From positions 1 to 29,924 of the forward strand of contig JAMYHX010000518.1 in the NCBI GenBank assembly GCA_025529335.1: a stretch of 29,924 bases of DNA, given 5' to 3'. Shown here in pieces: positions 11,601-21,191 of the stretch (within the stretch, counting starts at the first letter, position 1; the number at the start of each line of letters is the position of its first letter). Both the position numbers and the translations under genes were made by a program. The notes under the pieces were generated by a model. It was not told the origin of the DNA. It made no database searches and saw nothing but the letters and a program-made list of their open reading frames with translations. The DNA is from Rhizopus sp. PT2906 (lineage: Eukaryota > Mucoromycota > Mucoromycetes > Mucorales > Rhizopodaceae).

Positions 11601-14600
11601 GTAGTAACAGTGCGTGTACCAAAGACAGGCTTAGAGAAAGACCAGCGCAACCATTCGTCTGACTTGAGCGTAGTGACCTGCTTGTTATCAATTTCTGAGC
11701 GAACAAGACGAATCTTGCGAAGACCAACAATAGCACCTTCAACAGAAGCATCTTCAGATTTGGCGACACCAATAGTCAATCGTTCATTTGATCTCAAGTG
11801 AATTTCACCATTTACACCGAGATCCCAGAACTGGCCTTCGTTGGAAGACTTTTCTTTCAAGTAGATCTGAGGTTGAGCGCCTTCAATAGATACATCTTCG
11901 GATAACTGAGCATCAAGGACCAAACCGGTTTGCTCATTTACCAAGTATCCATCCTGGTATGACCAGAGTTGCCACTTGTAAGACTTGAAGTTGAGAGTAC
12001 GAATAACGATTCTATACTTGTAGGACAAAGATTCGACGTACTCAACGGTAAGAGCAAGTTTCTTGTCGCCGTGAGACATACGAATAAAGAACTTCTCGGT
12101 AGGGAACACAGCCCATCGTCGAGTGACCACACGTTTGGTGATACGTTCATATCGTTCGTCCTTTGAGACGTCAATGGAGGTAGTATCGCCCACCTTTTCC
12201 AAGACAAGACTGTGTCTGTGAGCTTGTTGAGAAGCATAAGTGGTATACTTGGTGCTCTTGAAGAGGGGATAGGCAAATGTCCATTGCTGATAATCGAGGC
12301 TTGAGTTTCCGCGCTTGACAAGCTTCAATACAGCACCTTCCTTGGCATGGTCGCCGACAGAGGCAAGGACAAGGTCGGGGTTGCTTTGTGTATGGATATG
12401 GCCTTCGACGGAAAGGCCCCAGACTTGGTTCTTACGGCTGGAACGCAAGAATTTGGGACTCCATTGAATGATGTTGGCATTATGGGTAAGCTTGCCACCA
12501 GCAATGTCAATAACGTAATCAGTTTCCATATTGACCAAACAGCCATCGTCACGGTATCTCCATAATTGACGAGTGAATTCCTTAGTATCCAGCTTGTGTA
12601 AGATCAGCTTGGCACCCTTCTTCTTGTCAGAAACAGTGATGAAAAGGTTAACATCGCACTTGGAACGAATAAACATCCAGCCTTTGGGGAAGACACCAAT
12701 TGTGCGTGTTACTAACTTACGCTCTCCGTCGTCTATGGAAAATGTATGAGTGCTGCGGCCTATTGAAATTGTGATACATCAACTTACGTTTACGTGTCAC
12801 CCAGAGTGTCAAGACAATTCTCTGGAAGCCGACGAGGTAAGAGACTTCTCTCTTTTCGGTTTCAGAGTAGCGAGTTTCATATTTACCATAGAGTAATTTC
12901 CAGGCATAGTATGTAGTAGAGATCAAAATAGTCCAGACGCCATTGACCTGGACAAGGTTCAAACCATACTTTTGATCCTTCTTGGAAACAATAGATCCAT
13001 TTGTCTTAAGAATCCAGTGTTGATGCTCGTCACCTTCAGTCTCCTTGGTCAAAGAAAGTTTGGCACCTTCAACAAGTTTGTCTATAAATATATATATATA
13101 TATAAGTAACCACTCGTCAATAAACCTTTTTTAAAAAAAAATTACCTTGGATACGCAACACTAATCTTGAAATTACGTGTATAAGGTATCCATCTCTATA
13201 AGTCCACTTGAAAATATCTGCATTCTCAATTTCAAGTTTCTTCATGACAACTAAGGCACCAGATTCAGACTTTTCAGGGGCCAAAGCATAACCATCAGAA
13301 CCTCGAATGAAGAATTCACCTTGTGGCCATTCAGCGATGGGATGGTCAACTGCCGTTGTGTTGACAGTGGTTGTGGTGGTAATTGTCTTACGGTATTCAC
13401 GGAGAATATGAATGGACCATTGAATAAGAATTTGGTAACCGGAACGGTATCCGAACTTGGGAACGAGGAATCCCCAGCGGAAGTCCTGGGTTTGCTTGTG
13501 TGTGGTGATGATAAGTCTGTACTTGTTGTTTCCAATTAATTCGGCACCAAGGACAAACTTTTGATCATTAAAACTGTGTAATAAATATCCTTCCATGGTC
13601 ATAATCCATTCTCTTTCAGATGCCTTGCTGCTCTGAACGAGTTCGGAACCAGCGGAAAATGCTACACATAAAAGTTTAATTTGCTAAAATTAGAAGAAAA
13701 AAATAGAGTAGACAAAAAGGACTTACAGTTGACATCGATCATGAGATCAGTAGCATAATTTATCAATTGGCCATTGGAGTAGGACCAGAGTTGAGATTGC
13801 CAGTTTTCACGATCAAGTAAAGTGAGTTCAATAGACTTTTCAGTAGCAGTCAATACATAAGGAGATTCAGTGGTTGAGCCCTTCACATGGGATCGAATGA
13901 AGAACCAACCAGAAGGATAAGCGGCAGTCTTGAAAGATTGTTTGACAGTGGTAGTAACTAAATGTCATATTAACCATGGCGCTCTTTTTTTTTTCTCTTT
14001 CACGCGTATTTACCTTGCTTCTTTTTAAATACAGGCAAAACAAAGTTCCAGCACTGTCCTTTGTTATCACAAGTCTTTCTTTCAGCCAAATACAAGCTAG
14101 ATCTAACTGTTTCATCTTCCTTGACAGTCAAGACCAAGCTCTTGTTAGATTCAGGATGAATAGAACCTTCGACGGTCAAACCCCACTTTTGATTCTCAGC
14201 ATCCTCAGTTTTTTTAGTGTATTGGCAAATAGTTGCACCCGATGTAATGGAACCTATACACAATGTAAATATTACACCACACACGAATATTTATAAATCT
14301 ACCTCCGCGGATATCAAGGACCATTTCAGAAGCCTTGTTGACAAGGTATCCGTTATCGAACTTCCAAAGCTGACGGGCATAGTTGGATGTATCCAATTTG
14401 GTAGCTTCTACTTCAGCAGCAATAACACCAGTTTCAAGCACAGTCAAAACGAGACCGTGAGCCTGACTCTTGACAAAGAACCAACCCTCAGGGAAGACGC
14501 CCTTCTGTTCAACTTTGACTGTTTCGCTCTTTTTGAAGACAGGTAATACCACGGTGAATTTTTGATTTTGATGTCCACCGTTCTTCTTTTGAAGGTGAAG

Positions 14601-15781
14601 GTGAGCGCCTTCACGGTTACCAAACCAACTTTCCTTGAATCCAATAACAAAGCTGGGATCGCTCTTGAGCGTGATTTCGCCTTCAGCAGAGAGGGTCCAG
14701 GCCTGAGTCTTGTCTTGAGCGGGGGATGAAGTAACTTGACAAATATCAGAGCCGTCCTTGATTGCGTTATTTTCAATACCGAGCACGAGTTTAGTCATCT
14801 TGTTAACAATACGGTAAGTGGCAGGTTCATAAGTCCACAGCTGGCTTTCGTATGCCTTCTTGCGGAGAGATTCAATAGTGAGTTGACTACCAGCCTTAGT
14901 AGAGGTAGCTGTTTCTGTACTGATATAGAAACCAGATGCATCTGACTTCAAGAAGAAAGGAGTATCAGGGAATGATCCAGTAGGAACACGGTTAGCTTCA
15001 TCTTGATCAATACTAGTTACAGATCCTGTAGATGAACGAACCGAGCGAGCATCTAAAAAGGGGAGAGTTAATATGACAAAGCCGGCAATTTCCTAAAGCT
15101 GCAACTCACCATCTTCTTTAATTTGTGCCACAGCAGATAATTTGGAATTGGAAGTGTTGCTAAAAGTACTAATGCTACGCTTGACAGGTTCAGTCTTTTC
15201 CTTAATCACGGGGAGAACGAAATCCCAGCGTTGTTCCTTTTTGTCGAGATGACGCTTGTCGATCAACTGAAGGTGTACGTGAAGACCTTCACGACGAGCA
15301 AAGAAAGATTCCTTGATACCAAGGACGAGATTAGACTTGTTGATGAGGTAAATGTGGCCATGAGGAGATAGACCAAACTTTTGATAGTTATTTTCTTCTT
15401 TCACATCTTTCGATTGGATTTGTTGGACAATATCGACACCAGCCTTTGCGTTACCTAAGAGAAGCAACAATGTGAGACATCAATCATGACTATAAAATTG
15501 TAATCCCGCAAACTCGGATTTTCCCCCGTTTGGCAGGACTATCGAGGCTAGATAGACTTACCCTTTGCAACGTCCATGACTTGGCCAGATTTTTTATTTA
15601 CAAGGTAGCCGCTAGGGTCATAGCGCCAAAGTTGAGCACTGTAGTCTTTTGTGCGAAGAGAAGACAGAACGATAGGGCTGCCAACTTCTTGAGATTCATT
15701 ATCAACCATTAAAACATAACCGTTGCTGTGGTTCTTGATGAAGAACCAACCATCAGGAAACTTTTCACTTTTATCAAACAT
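2619..15781 (-). CDS. Gellin-family giant protein: ten beta-trefoils plus 2,240-residue repeat/helical/HAD-like C-terminus
   Basis: Eleven exons on the minus strand: 15781-15562, 15454-15110, 15052-14303, 14253-14014, 13957-13727, 13661-13146, 13081-12788, 12732-10243, 10184-9669, 9613-4583, 4528-2619. They sum to 12,543 nt, 4,180 residues plus stop. Ten related beta-trefoils lie at roughly 8-157, 216-361, 375-516, 532-666, 707-832, 879-1023, 1075-1237, 1432-1584, 1631-1763 and 1804-1941. Each starts with a FPxGWFFI-like strand, has QLWxYxxGxLVN in the centre, and most end in a WxFVLPVF-like strand. An acidic linker (1254-1296) and a Ser/Arg-rich linker (1374-1405) separate trefoils 7 and 8. 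Then come amphipathic helices (2008-2450), Val/Thr/Glu repeats (about 2521-3530), more helices, and a HAD-like domain (3903-4143). No signal peptide, so probably cytosolic. Established: gellins are Mucoromycota proteins with ten trefoil Gll domains that unfold under flow and gel leaking protoplasm after wounding. Assignment rests on exactly ten trefoils and the fungal setting; I cannot say whether known gellins carry this C-terminal half. Confidence 0.88.
2733..3455 (-). other. HAD-like (L-2-haloacid dehalogenase type) domain in gellin C-terminus, probably inactive
   Basis: Residues 3903-4143 match the haloacid dehalogenase fold. Motif I is VFAFDLFDTVYDYR with the nucleophile aspartate kept at 3909. 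Motif II AVAISSG keeps the serine. The region before the end reads VVSSNPEILEVAKLNG, aligning with the family's VSSNPxDxxGAKxxG, but the conserved acidic residue is replaced by isoleucine. The usual YKPDP lysine motif is not recognisable; a lysine in TDLKSAS may take its place. The domain therefore keeps the fold but probably not full catalysis. It is followed by a terminal amphipathic helix SWFQRVVSTVANTAESVGHA. Confidence 0.7.
4529..4582 (-). other. 54-nt stopless in-frame intron in gellin gene
   Basis: On the minus strand this segment starts GTACTT, has a TTCTAACTGC branch-like site and ends TTTATAG. It is divisible by three and contains no stop, so the frame reads through it either way. 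The 18 residues it would encode (GTYIAECINVRYYSNCFI) are unlike the Val/Thr/Glu-rich surroundings, and like all other introns of this gene it interrupts the codon in phase 1. I therefore treat it as an intron. Confidence 0.8.
4625..7655 (-). repeat. Coding tandem repeats (~10 units, ~75-95 codons) in gellin C-terminal half
   Basis: Residues about 2521-3530 repeat a two-part unit. The first part is a Gly/Ala-rich hydrophobic core such as TAGVIAGAVTETIV, followed by ADKE/NDKD. The second is a charged strand set such as VDTIVKESDSVTVEVVAGDKK then T-rich linker. I count about ten cores: DIAVGASIGVAAGVATG, SSGVVSGAVTEAI, TAGVIAGAVTETI, TTGTIAGVVSKAI, VTGVVAGAVTEVI, TAAIVAGAVAEVV, TTGVIAGTVAEAV, CGGYLAGGIIGNI, AVGAVAGAVTETV, ATGIAAGAAAIF and a final AISAGAAIGAVVVG. 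One unit (about residue 2810) lacks the core. Codon use is strongly biased, which produces long false ORFs on the opposite strand. Confidence 0.85.
9393..15760 (-). other. Array of ten beta-trefoil (Gll/ricin-like) domains within the gellin gene
   Basis: Domains 1, 2, 3, 6, 7, 8 and 10 follow the full pattern GWFFI...QLWxYxxGxLVN...LVLDV...W.L...G.I.L. Domains 4, 5 and 9 deviate and carry long hydrophobic or aromatic runs: YQILIQWSIHIL at 671-682, VWTILISTTYYAWKLLYG at 816-833 with FQRIVLTLWV near 852-861, and TIYYIRFIIVNGVYKL at 1727-1742. Such segments fit the published idea that some Gll domains bind membranes while others unfold under force; assigning that role to these three is my inference. 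The carbohydrate-binding QxW core of true ricin-type lectins is only partly kept (QLW), so sugar binding is not implied. Confidence 0.8.
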
Positions 15782-17671
15782 GTTTGCTTAAAACTTTTCT
15801 TCTTTAAAAATACACACAAGAATGAAAAGTAGCTATGCTTATGAAGCAAAATAAAGTAAAAAAGAAGAAAAAGAGCAAAAATAAACTCACTAAAGTACCT
15901 AAACTCTTTTATTAAAGTATGAAAGCAGTGTAACAGCTTGGTGTTTTAAGGCACGACTGTCTATAGATGTCTGTATGTCAAGTGCTTTAAATTTTCGTAG
16001 CACAATGCCTCTGTGTTACTCTCTAATACCTTTTTTTGGTTTTTACTCTTTTGAAGCATGCAGTCATTCAGGTTAGAAAACGATAAAGCTTTTCTACATG
16101 TCACTTTTTAGAGTCATTTTTCAAGTTTATTTTTTTTTCTCTTTGCTATCAAAGGATACTGATGCGTGTTACTCAGTTACCTTCAAGAATATTGCATGAT
16201 ATTCTTGTAAGAAAGTTGTTCGCAACGGGCCTGTGTACCACTCTATATTTCCTTTAATGTGGCAATGGCCGTATACTTTCTTAAAGTGCCCAGGCATTCT
16301 AGTCACCAAGAGTGTAAACTTGGGGCATAAACCTTTTCTACAATTTGCTGATTTGACTATCAAGGTATGTTTCTATAGCAGCTATAGAAAAAACAGTAAT
16401 ACTTGAGCATTCAAAAAGCGTTTTATCGTTTTAAATTTGTATGACAAGAAAAAAAAAACTAAATAGAGTCATGAGTTACAGGGTTAGATGATATTGCTTA
16501 ATATCACTGTAACAGTTGATCTCCTAAAATCTTTTTGTATTTTAGTAAACAATTCTGCATCCTGCTTCAACGTCCTATTTTTTTTTTTACTTTTTTTTTA
16601 CCTTCTTCTTACCTTTTACCCGAGAATACTTGGATGTTCTCTTAGTCTATAAAACTATATAGCTCACAGGAGCAAACAAAGGAAAGAAAGAAAAAAGTAC
16701 CCATTCTAGGTTTGCCGAAACAAAACAGTACTGTCATGTGAAAGAAGTAAAAATGGTTTCATGTCCTTTTACGTGATTTTTAAGGAGTTTTATGTGCGAG
16801 TTTCTATTTTGTACAAAGTTTAGCGGGCCGATGTTTTGATTACTCTTAATCCTAATGATCAAGAAAAACTATTGTCCTTTTAAAACTGTTATTTAATATA
16901 TCCTTAACTTTAAGTAGAAAATGCTCTATAGAACAAGATAACAGCTAACCAAGAAGAGAAGAAAAATCAGTTCATAACACCAAAAGACCCCACCACCAAG
17001 GCTACAGTACCCTTTTTCCCGTTTTGAAAGCATAAACGCGTCATTGGATGGTCAAGAATAAGCTTAAATTTATCGGAACATTTCCGAGACTAGGGCGTCT
17101 TTTTTTCTAGAACATAACGGCAGTGTCTAAAGATAGTTTCCAAAGAGCAACCCTTGATGTTGGGACTTTAAAATTCAGATGATGCTATCTGATTGGCTGG
17201 ATTATTTTTGCATAAACTATAGACTTAAAATGGTTAGAAGCAAAATGACTCTATCGTTGACAATCTTAAATTGAATGCCTCCAAAGCAAAAAGATCAATG
17301 ACAAGAGATCACGCTTTTTTGTTTTATCCCAGAAAAGAAAAAGATGTTTGTTAAACAAGAAAAAGGCTAAATCTAGAAAAAGCCCTTGCAGCATTTTCAG
17401 TTGTTACAGTAACAGAACAAGATCTAAAGCATGAAGTGCACCTTGCTTTGTTTTTTGATCGCTCCTGTCCACACATTCTTCATCATTTGCTTGAATGAAC
17501 CATATATTGAATCAAAATATGTGTGCCTGAACGTAGAGTAGGAATTAAGCAGATAGATATCAGTTACTCAAAATGGAAATAATTACCTGAATTGTGAACC
17601 TATGGAAACACCGATAACACAAAACTTATTCATGATTCTTAATCTCGAGATTTCACTTTTCTTTTGTCATC
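15782..17671. other. Divergent intergenic region between gellin and FKBP genes
   Basis: About 1.9 kb that must hold both promoters. It is AT-rich with T and A runs (for example 16579-16600). A short protein-like open stretch on the minus strand (about 16363-16185) is flanked by possible splice sites but matches nothing I know. A perfect 9-bp inverted repeat with a 6-nt centre lies at 16184-16207. A TATAAAACTATATA-like box is near 16648-16661. No RNA gene recognised. Confidence 0.5.
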
Positions 17672-18590
17672 ATGCTTCCTTCTATTCTTTATAAGCTCCT
17701 ACTTCTCTCTATTGCAGTTGTAGTTGTGTGTGCATCAAAATCAGAATCAGAACTGGAGCAGCCAACAAAGCTTCTTGGAGGTAAATTAAAAACAAGGAGT
17801 GTTTAAGCATAAGCTTACACTGTATAAAAAAGGTACATTGAAGAAGCCAGAAAAATGTAAAGCCAAGTCTGCAACAAATTCTAACGTCAAAATCCATTAC
17901 CGTGCTCGTGTCTGGGGTCAAAAGGAATTCTTTGAAAATACTTATTTAAGACATAAACCCATTGATGTACAACTTGGTGAGTAATTTACACACATTTATA
18001 AATTGGTTGTGACTCATTATAATGTAGGAAAAAACAAAATAATCAAAGGTAAGCAAAGGAAAAGCTGTAATTTATTGTGAAATTAAGGGATAAACAAAAA
18101 GGCATTGAGGATGGTGTACATGGTATGTGCGCTGGTGAAATACGTAGACTTTTGATCCCAGCCAACCTCGGTAAGTTTATCGGACAATACAGTTTCTTGA
18201 AAGATGTAGCCAACACTGATGATATACTCTAGCTTATGGAGAATTTGGTATTCCTAATCTAGTGCCTCGTAAGTGTTATATTTTCTCTTTCTACAAACGT
18301 TCTCATTGAATTGTCTTTTTGATAGCCAATACTGCCATTGTTGCTGATGTAGAGATGATATATGTTGATTCTCCATTTAGGTAAGCGTCTATATGTTTTA
18401 TCTTGTATGTCATATGCTCAACCTTGATTATATCAGCAATCCTTGGTTCTGGGTCAGTGGTGTTATTTTAATCGTTGCTTTCTTCTTTTATAGACAAAAT
18501 ATCAAACAAAGTGAACGTAGTAGCCCTGGTGCTATGCTTCAAGCACAGTTGGGACAACAACAGCAAGAGCAGGAAAAGAAGGAGCAGTAA
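17672..18590 (+). CDS. Membrane-anchored secretory-pathway FKBP-type peptidyl-prolyl isomerase
   Basis: Exons: 17672-17780, 17833-17976, 18028-18048, 18102-18170, 18233-18268, 18326-18380, 18437-18590, summing to 588 nt and 195 residues. Residues 1-22 form a signal peptide (LYKLLLLSIAVVVVCAS). The FKBP domain spans about 38-141: TLKKPEKC, VKIHYRARVW, IIKGIEDGVHGMCAGEIRRLLIPANLAYGEFG, then TAIVADVEMIYVD. Cys45 and Cys101 match the disulphide pair of the ER FKBP2 group. A hydrophobic span WFWVSGVILIVAFFFY (148-163) is a membrane anchor, followed by a Gln/Glu/Lys-rich cytosolic tail. The family folds proline-containing chains and binds FK506. Tyr59 and Tyr116 of the active site remain, but the tryptophan at the pocket floor is Ile93 and the FD motif reads FFEN, so activity or drug binding may be reduced. 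Exon 1 to 2 splicing (52-bp intron ending AAAAAAG) was chosen because it restores GTLKKPEKC in frame. Confidence 0.9.
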
Positions 18591-19563
18591 ATTATATTGT
18601 GAAAGCCTAAGCTAGCCTTACTTTCATTTTTTAATAATTATCTAAGCATACTCGTAATAAACAAGCCAAAATGATTGATTGTAATATTTAATCAAGATAG
18701 AGGGATGTTGGGATCATTGCCTGGAAAAGTTACTGCAGTTTAAGTCAAGATAAACCTGACAACCTTGTACATTCTTGCTTTTCTTTAAGGATCAATATCA
18801 ATGCTTGGCAATTATTACTTTAATCTCTGATGTTCCAATGCCTTCATTATACTTTACTTTTCTGAATCTGGCAGTCAATTACCTATTTCAGTATGCTCAA
18901 GTGTCATCACGTGTCCTTTTGTGATATAAATAAATTCTGCTCTTGGAAGGAACACGGTATAAAAACTTTGGTTAATGATGAATTACTACACCATAGTATA
19001 TAAATACAAGGCCTGGCTAGTTCTCATTGAATGAATTAACAAGAGTAATAGGTGTAGTGTTAAAGCGTGACATGGCATTGTCTTAGAGCAATAGATAGCG
19101 CGCGTGTATATGTGAATGAGTGCACCTACAGATGATGATTAACAAAGAAAGCGCTTCAATTGCTCTTTTGTGTACCGTTCATGACTTACCATCTCTAGTT
19201 TTATTTTGATTATTACTATTCTTTCCGCTATTCTTCTGCTTTCACTTCACATAGAAAGACAGACTGCTAAAAATAGATCACTGTACCCTTTTCTCATGGA
19301 CAAGGGTTAACAGGGGGAATTCAATTTGTCTGTGAATGTAATAAAAAGTTGGTATGAATCATCGCATTCTTTGTGATTATTATCAAATAAAGAGTCAAAT
19401 GCCTCGTTCCTTTACTTTACACAATCTTGTAGTAGAATAAATGATCCTGTTACCGGGGAAATACCAAAAAAATTGCCTGATGACAGCTGTTTCCAAATAC
19501 AGAAACACTTTTTATGAAAACACCCTTTGCCCGCTACACACCGCGGGTCAAGTACACTAGACA

Positions 19564-19573
19564 TTTATATAAA
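19564..19573 (+). promoter_or_regulatory. TATA box of the plus-strand Nudix gene
   Basis: TTTATATAAA lies about 70 bp before the ATG at 19645, followed by a T-rich and then CT-rich stretch, a common arrangement at fungal start sites. This supports the chosen start codon. The call is by motif and spacing only. Confidence 0.5.
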
Positions 19574-19614
19574 CTCCTTTTTTTTTCTTTACGTTCTTCT
19601 CTTTCTCCCCCCCC

Positions 19615-19636
19615 CTCTCTCTCTCTCTCTCTCTCT
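19615..19636 (+). repeat. (CT)11 microsatellite in the 5' leader
   Basis: Eleven CT dinucleotides directly after a C run and 8 bp before the ATG of the Nudix gene. It lies in the presumed 5' leader and may act as a pyrimidine-rich initiator element. Confidence 0.9.
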
Positions 19637-19644
19637 TTCACATC

Positions 19645-20302
19645 ATGACAACTAGCACATTAGAAGAATTGCCTGTAAATAAGACAGTGCTTGGATCACC
19701 TGTTGTAGAAGGAAATATTGTACAGCTTAAAGAGAAAAAGAAGAAGAAGAATAAGAAAAAAAACAATTCCGATCCTAAACCCATTCGTGAGGCACACAAA
19801 AATAGCATTCCTCTTGGTTCAAAAGACGATATGATTGACCTTACTTTTATATAGGCTGTTGGTGCTATTGTAATTGACAGCGTCAATCAAAAGATATTGA
19901 TGATCGAAAGTCGCAAGAACAAGGATGCCTTTGTTCTGCCTCGTGATGATTGCCGTCCTCAAGAACATCCTGAAAAAGCCGCCATTCGTCTGCTACATGA
20001 TAAAGCAGGTATAGACACCAACTATCTATCAAAGCGTGTAGGTTGCTTTTCAGAGTCAAATAAAAAAGGAAGAGTGGTAGCTCATCACTGGATGTATGAA
20101 GTTCACAATCCGAAATTACTAGACAATTGGCCTGAATCTAATAGAAAGCGAGTCTGGGTATGTCATTAGATTATGTTGTTGTTTTTTTTTGGCTTATTTC
20201 TTTATATAATAGATGACACATGAAGAAGCATTAAAGGCTAGTGAAAACAAGCGTATGGCTTATCTTGCTCTTCAAAAGATAAATTTTGATAATTTACAAT
20301 AA
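19645..20302 (+). CDS. Nudix hydrolase-fold protein, DIPP-like, with degenerate catalytic box
   Basis: Secure exons are 19855-20157 and 20213-20302; the first starts in phase 0 after a TATAG acceptor. They encode AVGAIVIDSVNQKILMIES, FVLP, a Nudix-box region, then HHWMYEV, NWPESNRKRVWMTHEEAL, which follow diphosphoinositol polyphosphate phosphohydrolases. The N-terminal exon starting at 19645 reads MTTSTLEELPVNKTVLG with a lysine-rich stretch, but its join to exon 2 is unresolved. The apparent 38-nt gap intron is out of phase by one; a GTAAAT donor at 19675 would work with a 180-nt intron. The Nudix box GX5EX7REUXEEXGU reads DDCRPQEHPEKAAIRLLHDKAGI: the REUXEE metal-binding glutamates are Leu, Asp and Lys. 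Hydrolysis is therefore unlikely; a pseudoenzyme or decaying copy is inferred. It is the paralogue of the converging gene at 20330-21017, with intron positions shared before the first beta strand and at KRVW/QRKW. Confidence 0.75.
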
Positions 20303-20329
20303 ATAATCCCTTCTTTTTTTTTTTTTATT

Positions 20330-21017
20330 CTAATTGTCTATATTCTTATTGTTCTCTTGTCCAAAAGTGGATGCTAAAAGTGCCTTTTGCATGTAGGGCT
20401 TAAAACGAAGCAACTGCATAGCTTCTTCAAAAGTACACTATGATAATGTCAATTTATCAAATATTACAAATTCTCTTGTGTATCACTTACCCATTTTCTT
20501 TGTCTAAAGTCCTCCTCTGGCCAACGCTCATAGATATGTTGGACCTCTAATTCATAAAACCATACATGGCTTTTTGGGTTTCCCATATAATCGTAATCTA
20601 CAAAATTTCCTACAAATCCTTTCACAACGCCTTTTACGCCTCCTAATACAAATGAATAAGCAAATGATACTACAGATGTGACATTCTACCTTCTTCATAT
20701 GTCTCTCTTTTCGCTGCTTCTTCTCGAGTTTCGTCATTTTCCCAACCACCTTTTGGCTATAATTTTATTTATCAAAAACATTGTTTCTCTTAAAACCTAA
20801 ACTTACCAAAACCCACACATTTTCATATTTACTGCTTGAAATAATCAACACTTTATTCGTTTTGGGATCTACAGCAATGCTACCCGAGATCTATAACTGT
20901 GTGTTCATGATTGTTACACTTTTACTCTTTTTATCTTACTTGTCGAATATCATTGTGATCATAGACCTGATTCTGTCTTCCAACACGGGGTTCAGTAGGA
21001 TAATCAGGGTGACTCAT
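20330..21017 (-). CDS. Diphosphoinositol polyphosphate phosphohydrolase (Nudix)
   Basis: Exons 21017-20940, 20890-20807, 20756-20690, 20642-20491, 20437-20330 total 489 nt, 162 residues. Family members (yeast Ddp1, animal DIPP) remove the beta-phosphate from inositol pyrophosphates and cleave dinucleoside polyphosphates and polyphosphate. The N-terminal RVGRQNQVYD matches Ddp1-like proteins. The Nudix box runs from Gly57 to Val79 (GGWENDETREEAAKRETYEEGGV), with the complete R-E-x-x-E-E set at 71-76. VWVLPKGGW precedes it and HVWFYELEV, ERWPEEDFRQRKWCTFEEA follow, both typical of the family. Introns are 48-54 bp; the third begins GTAGAA, weaker than the others, but restores EEGGVKG. The stop is only 27 bp from the stop of the degenerate plus-strand paralogue, so the 3' ends of the two transcripts must overlap. 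No function beyond the family activity is inferred. Confidence 0.92.
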
Positions 21018-21191
21018 AAAGAAGAAAAACGAAAGGAAAAAAAAAAAAAAAAAAGAGAAAGACACCCTCCAAATTTTTTTTTTCTTTTTTTTTTATTTAT
21101 TTATTATGATGCATCTGAAAGTGTGTATAAAAATGATGAAAAATCTAAGAAAATTATTTTTGGTGCACAGTTGGAGAGGAGTTTTTTTCTT

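Larger units (their letters stand above)
18591..19644. other. Intergenic, downstream of FKBP and upstream of Nudix gene
   Basis: About 1 kb with no recognisable gene on either strand. Near the 3' end it shows a core promoter for the next gene (TATA box and CT-rich tract, listed separately). A CACGTG hexamer occurs near 18907-18912 and could be a bHLH site, but this is a common chance motif. Confidence 0.5.

Noticed and set aside
13080..13110. TA dinucleotide run
   Set aside because: It lies inside a gellin intron (13082-13145) and is ordinary low-complexity DNA.
9393..15760. Reading the trefoil array as a sugar-binding ricin-type lectin
   Set aside because: The QLW cores resemble ricin-type repeats, but there is no signal peptide, the array has exactly ten diverged domains and several carry hydrophobic insertions, which fits gellins better than a secreted lectin.
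16169..16363. Minus-strand ORF of 64 codons with possible splice sites on both sides
   Set aside because: The peptide matches no family I know, stands alone with no neighbouring exon, and could be chance in AT-rich DNA. Not annotated as a gene.
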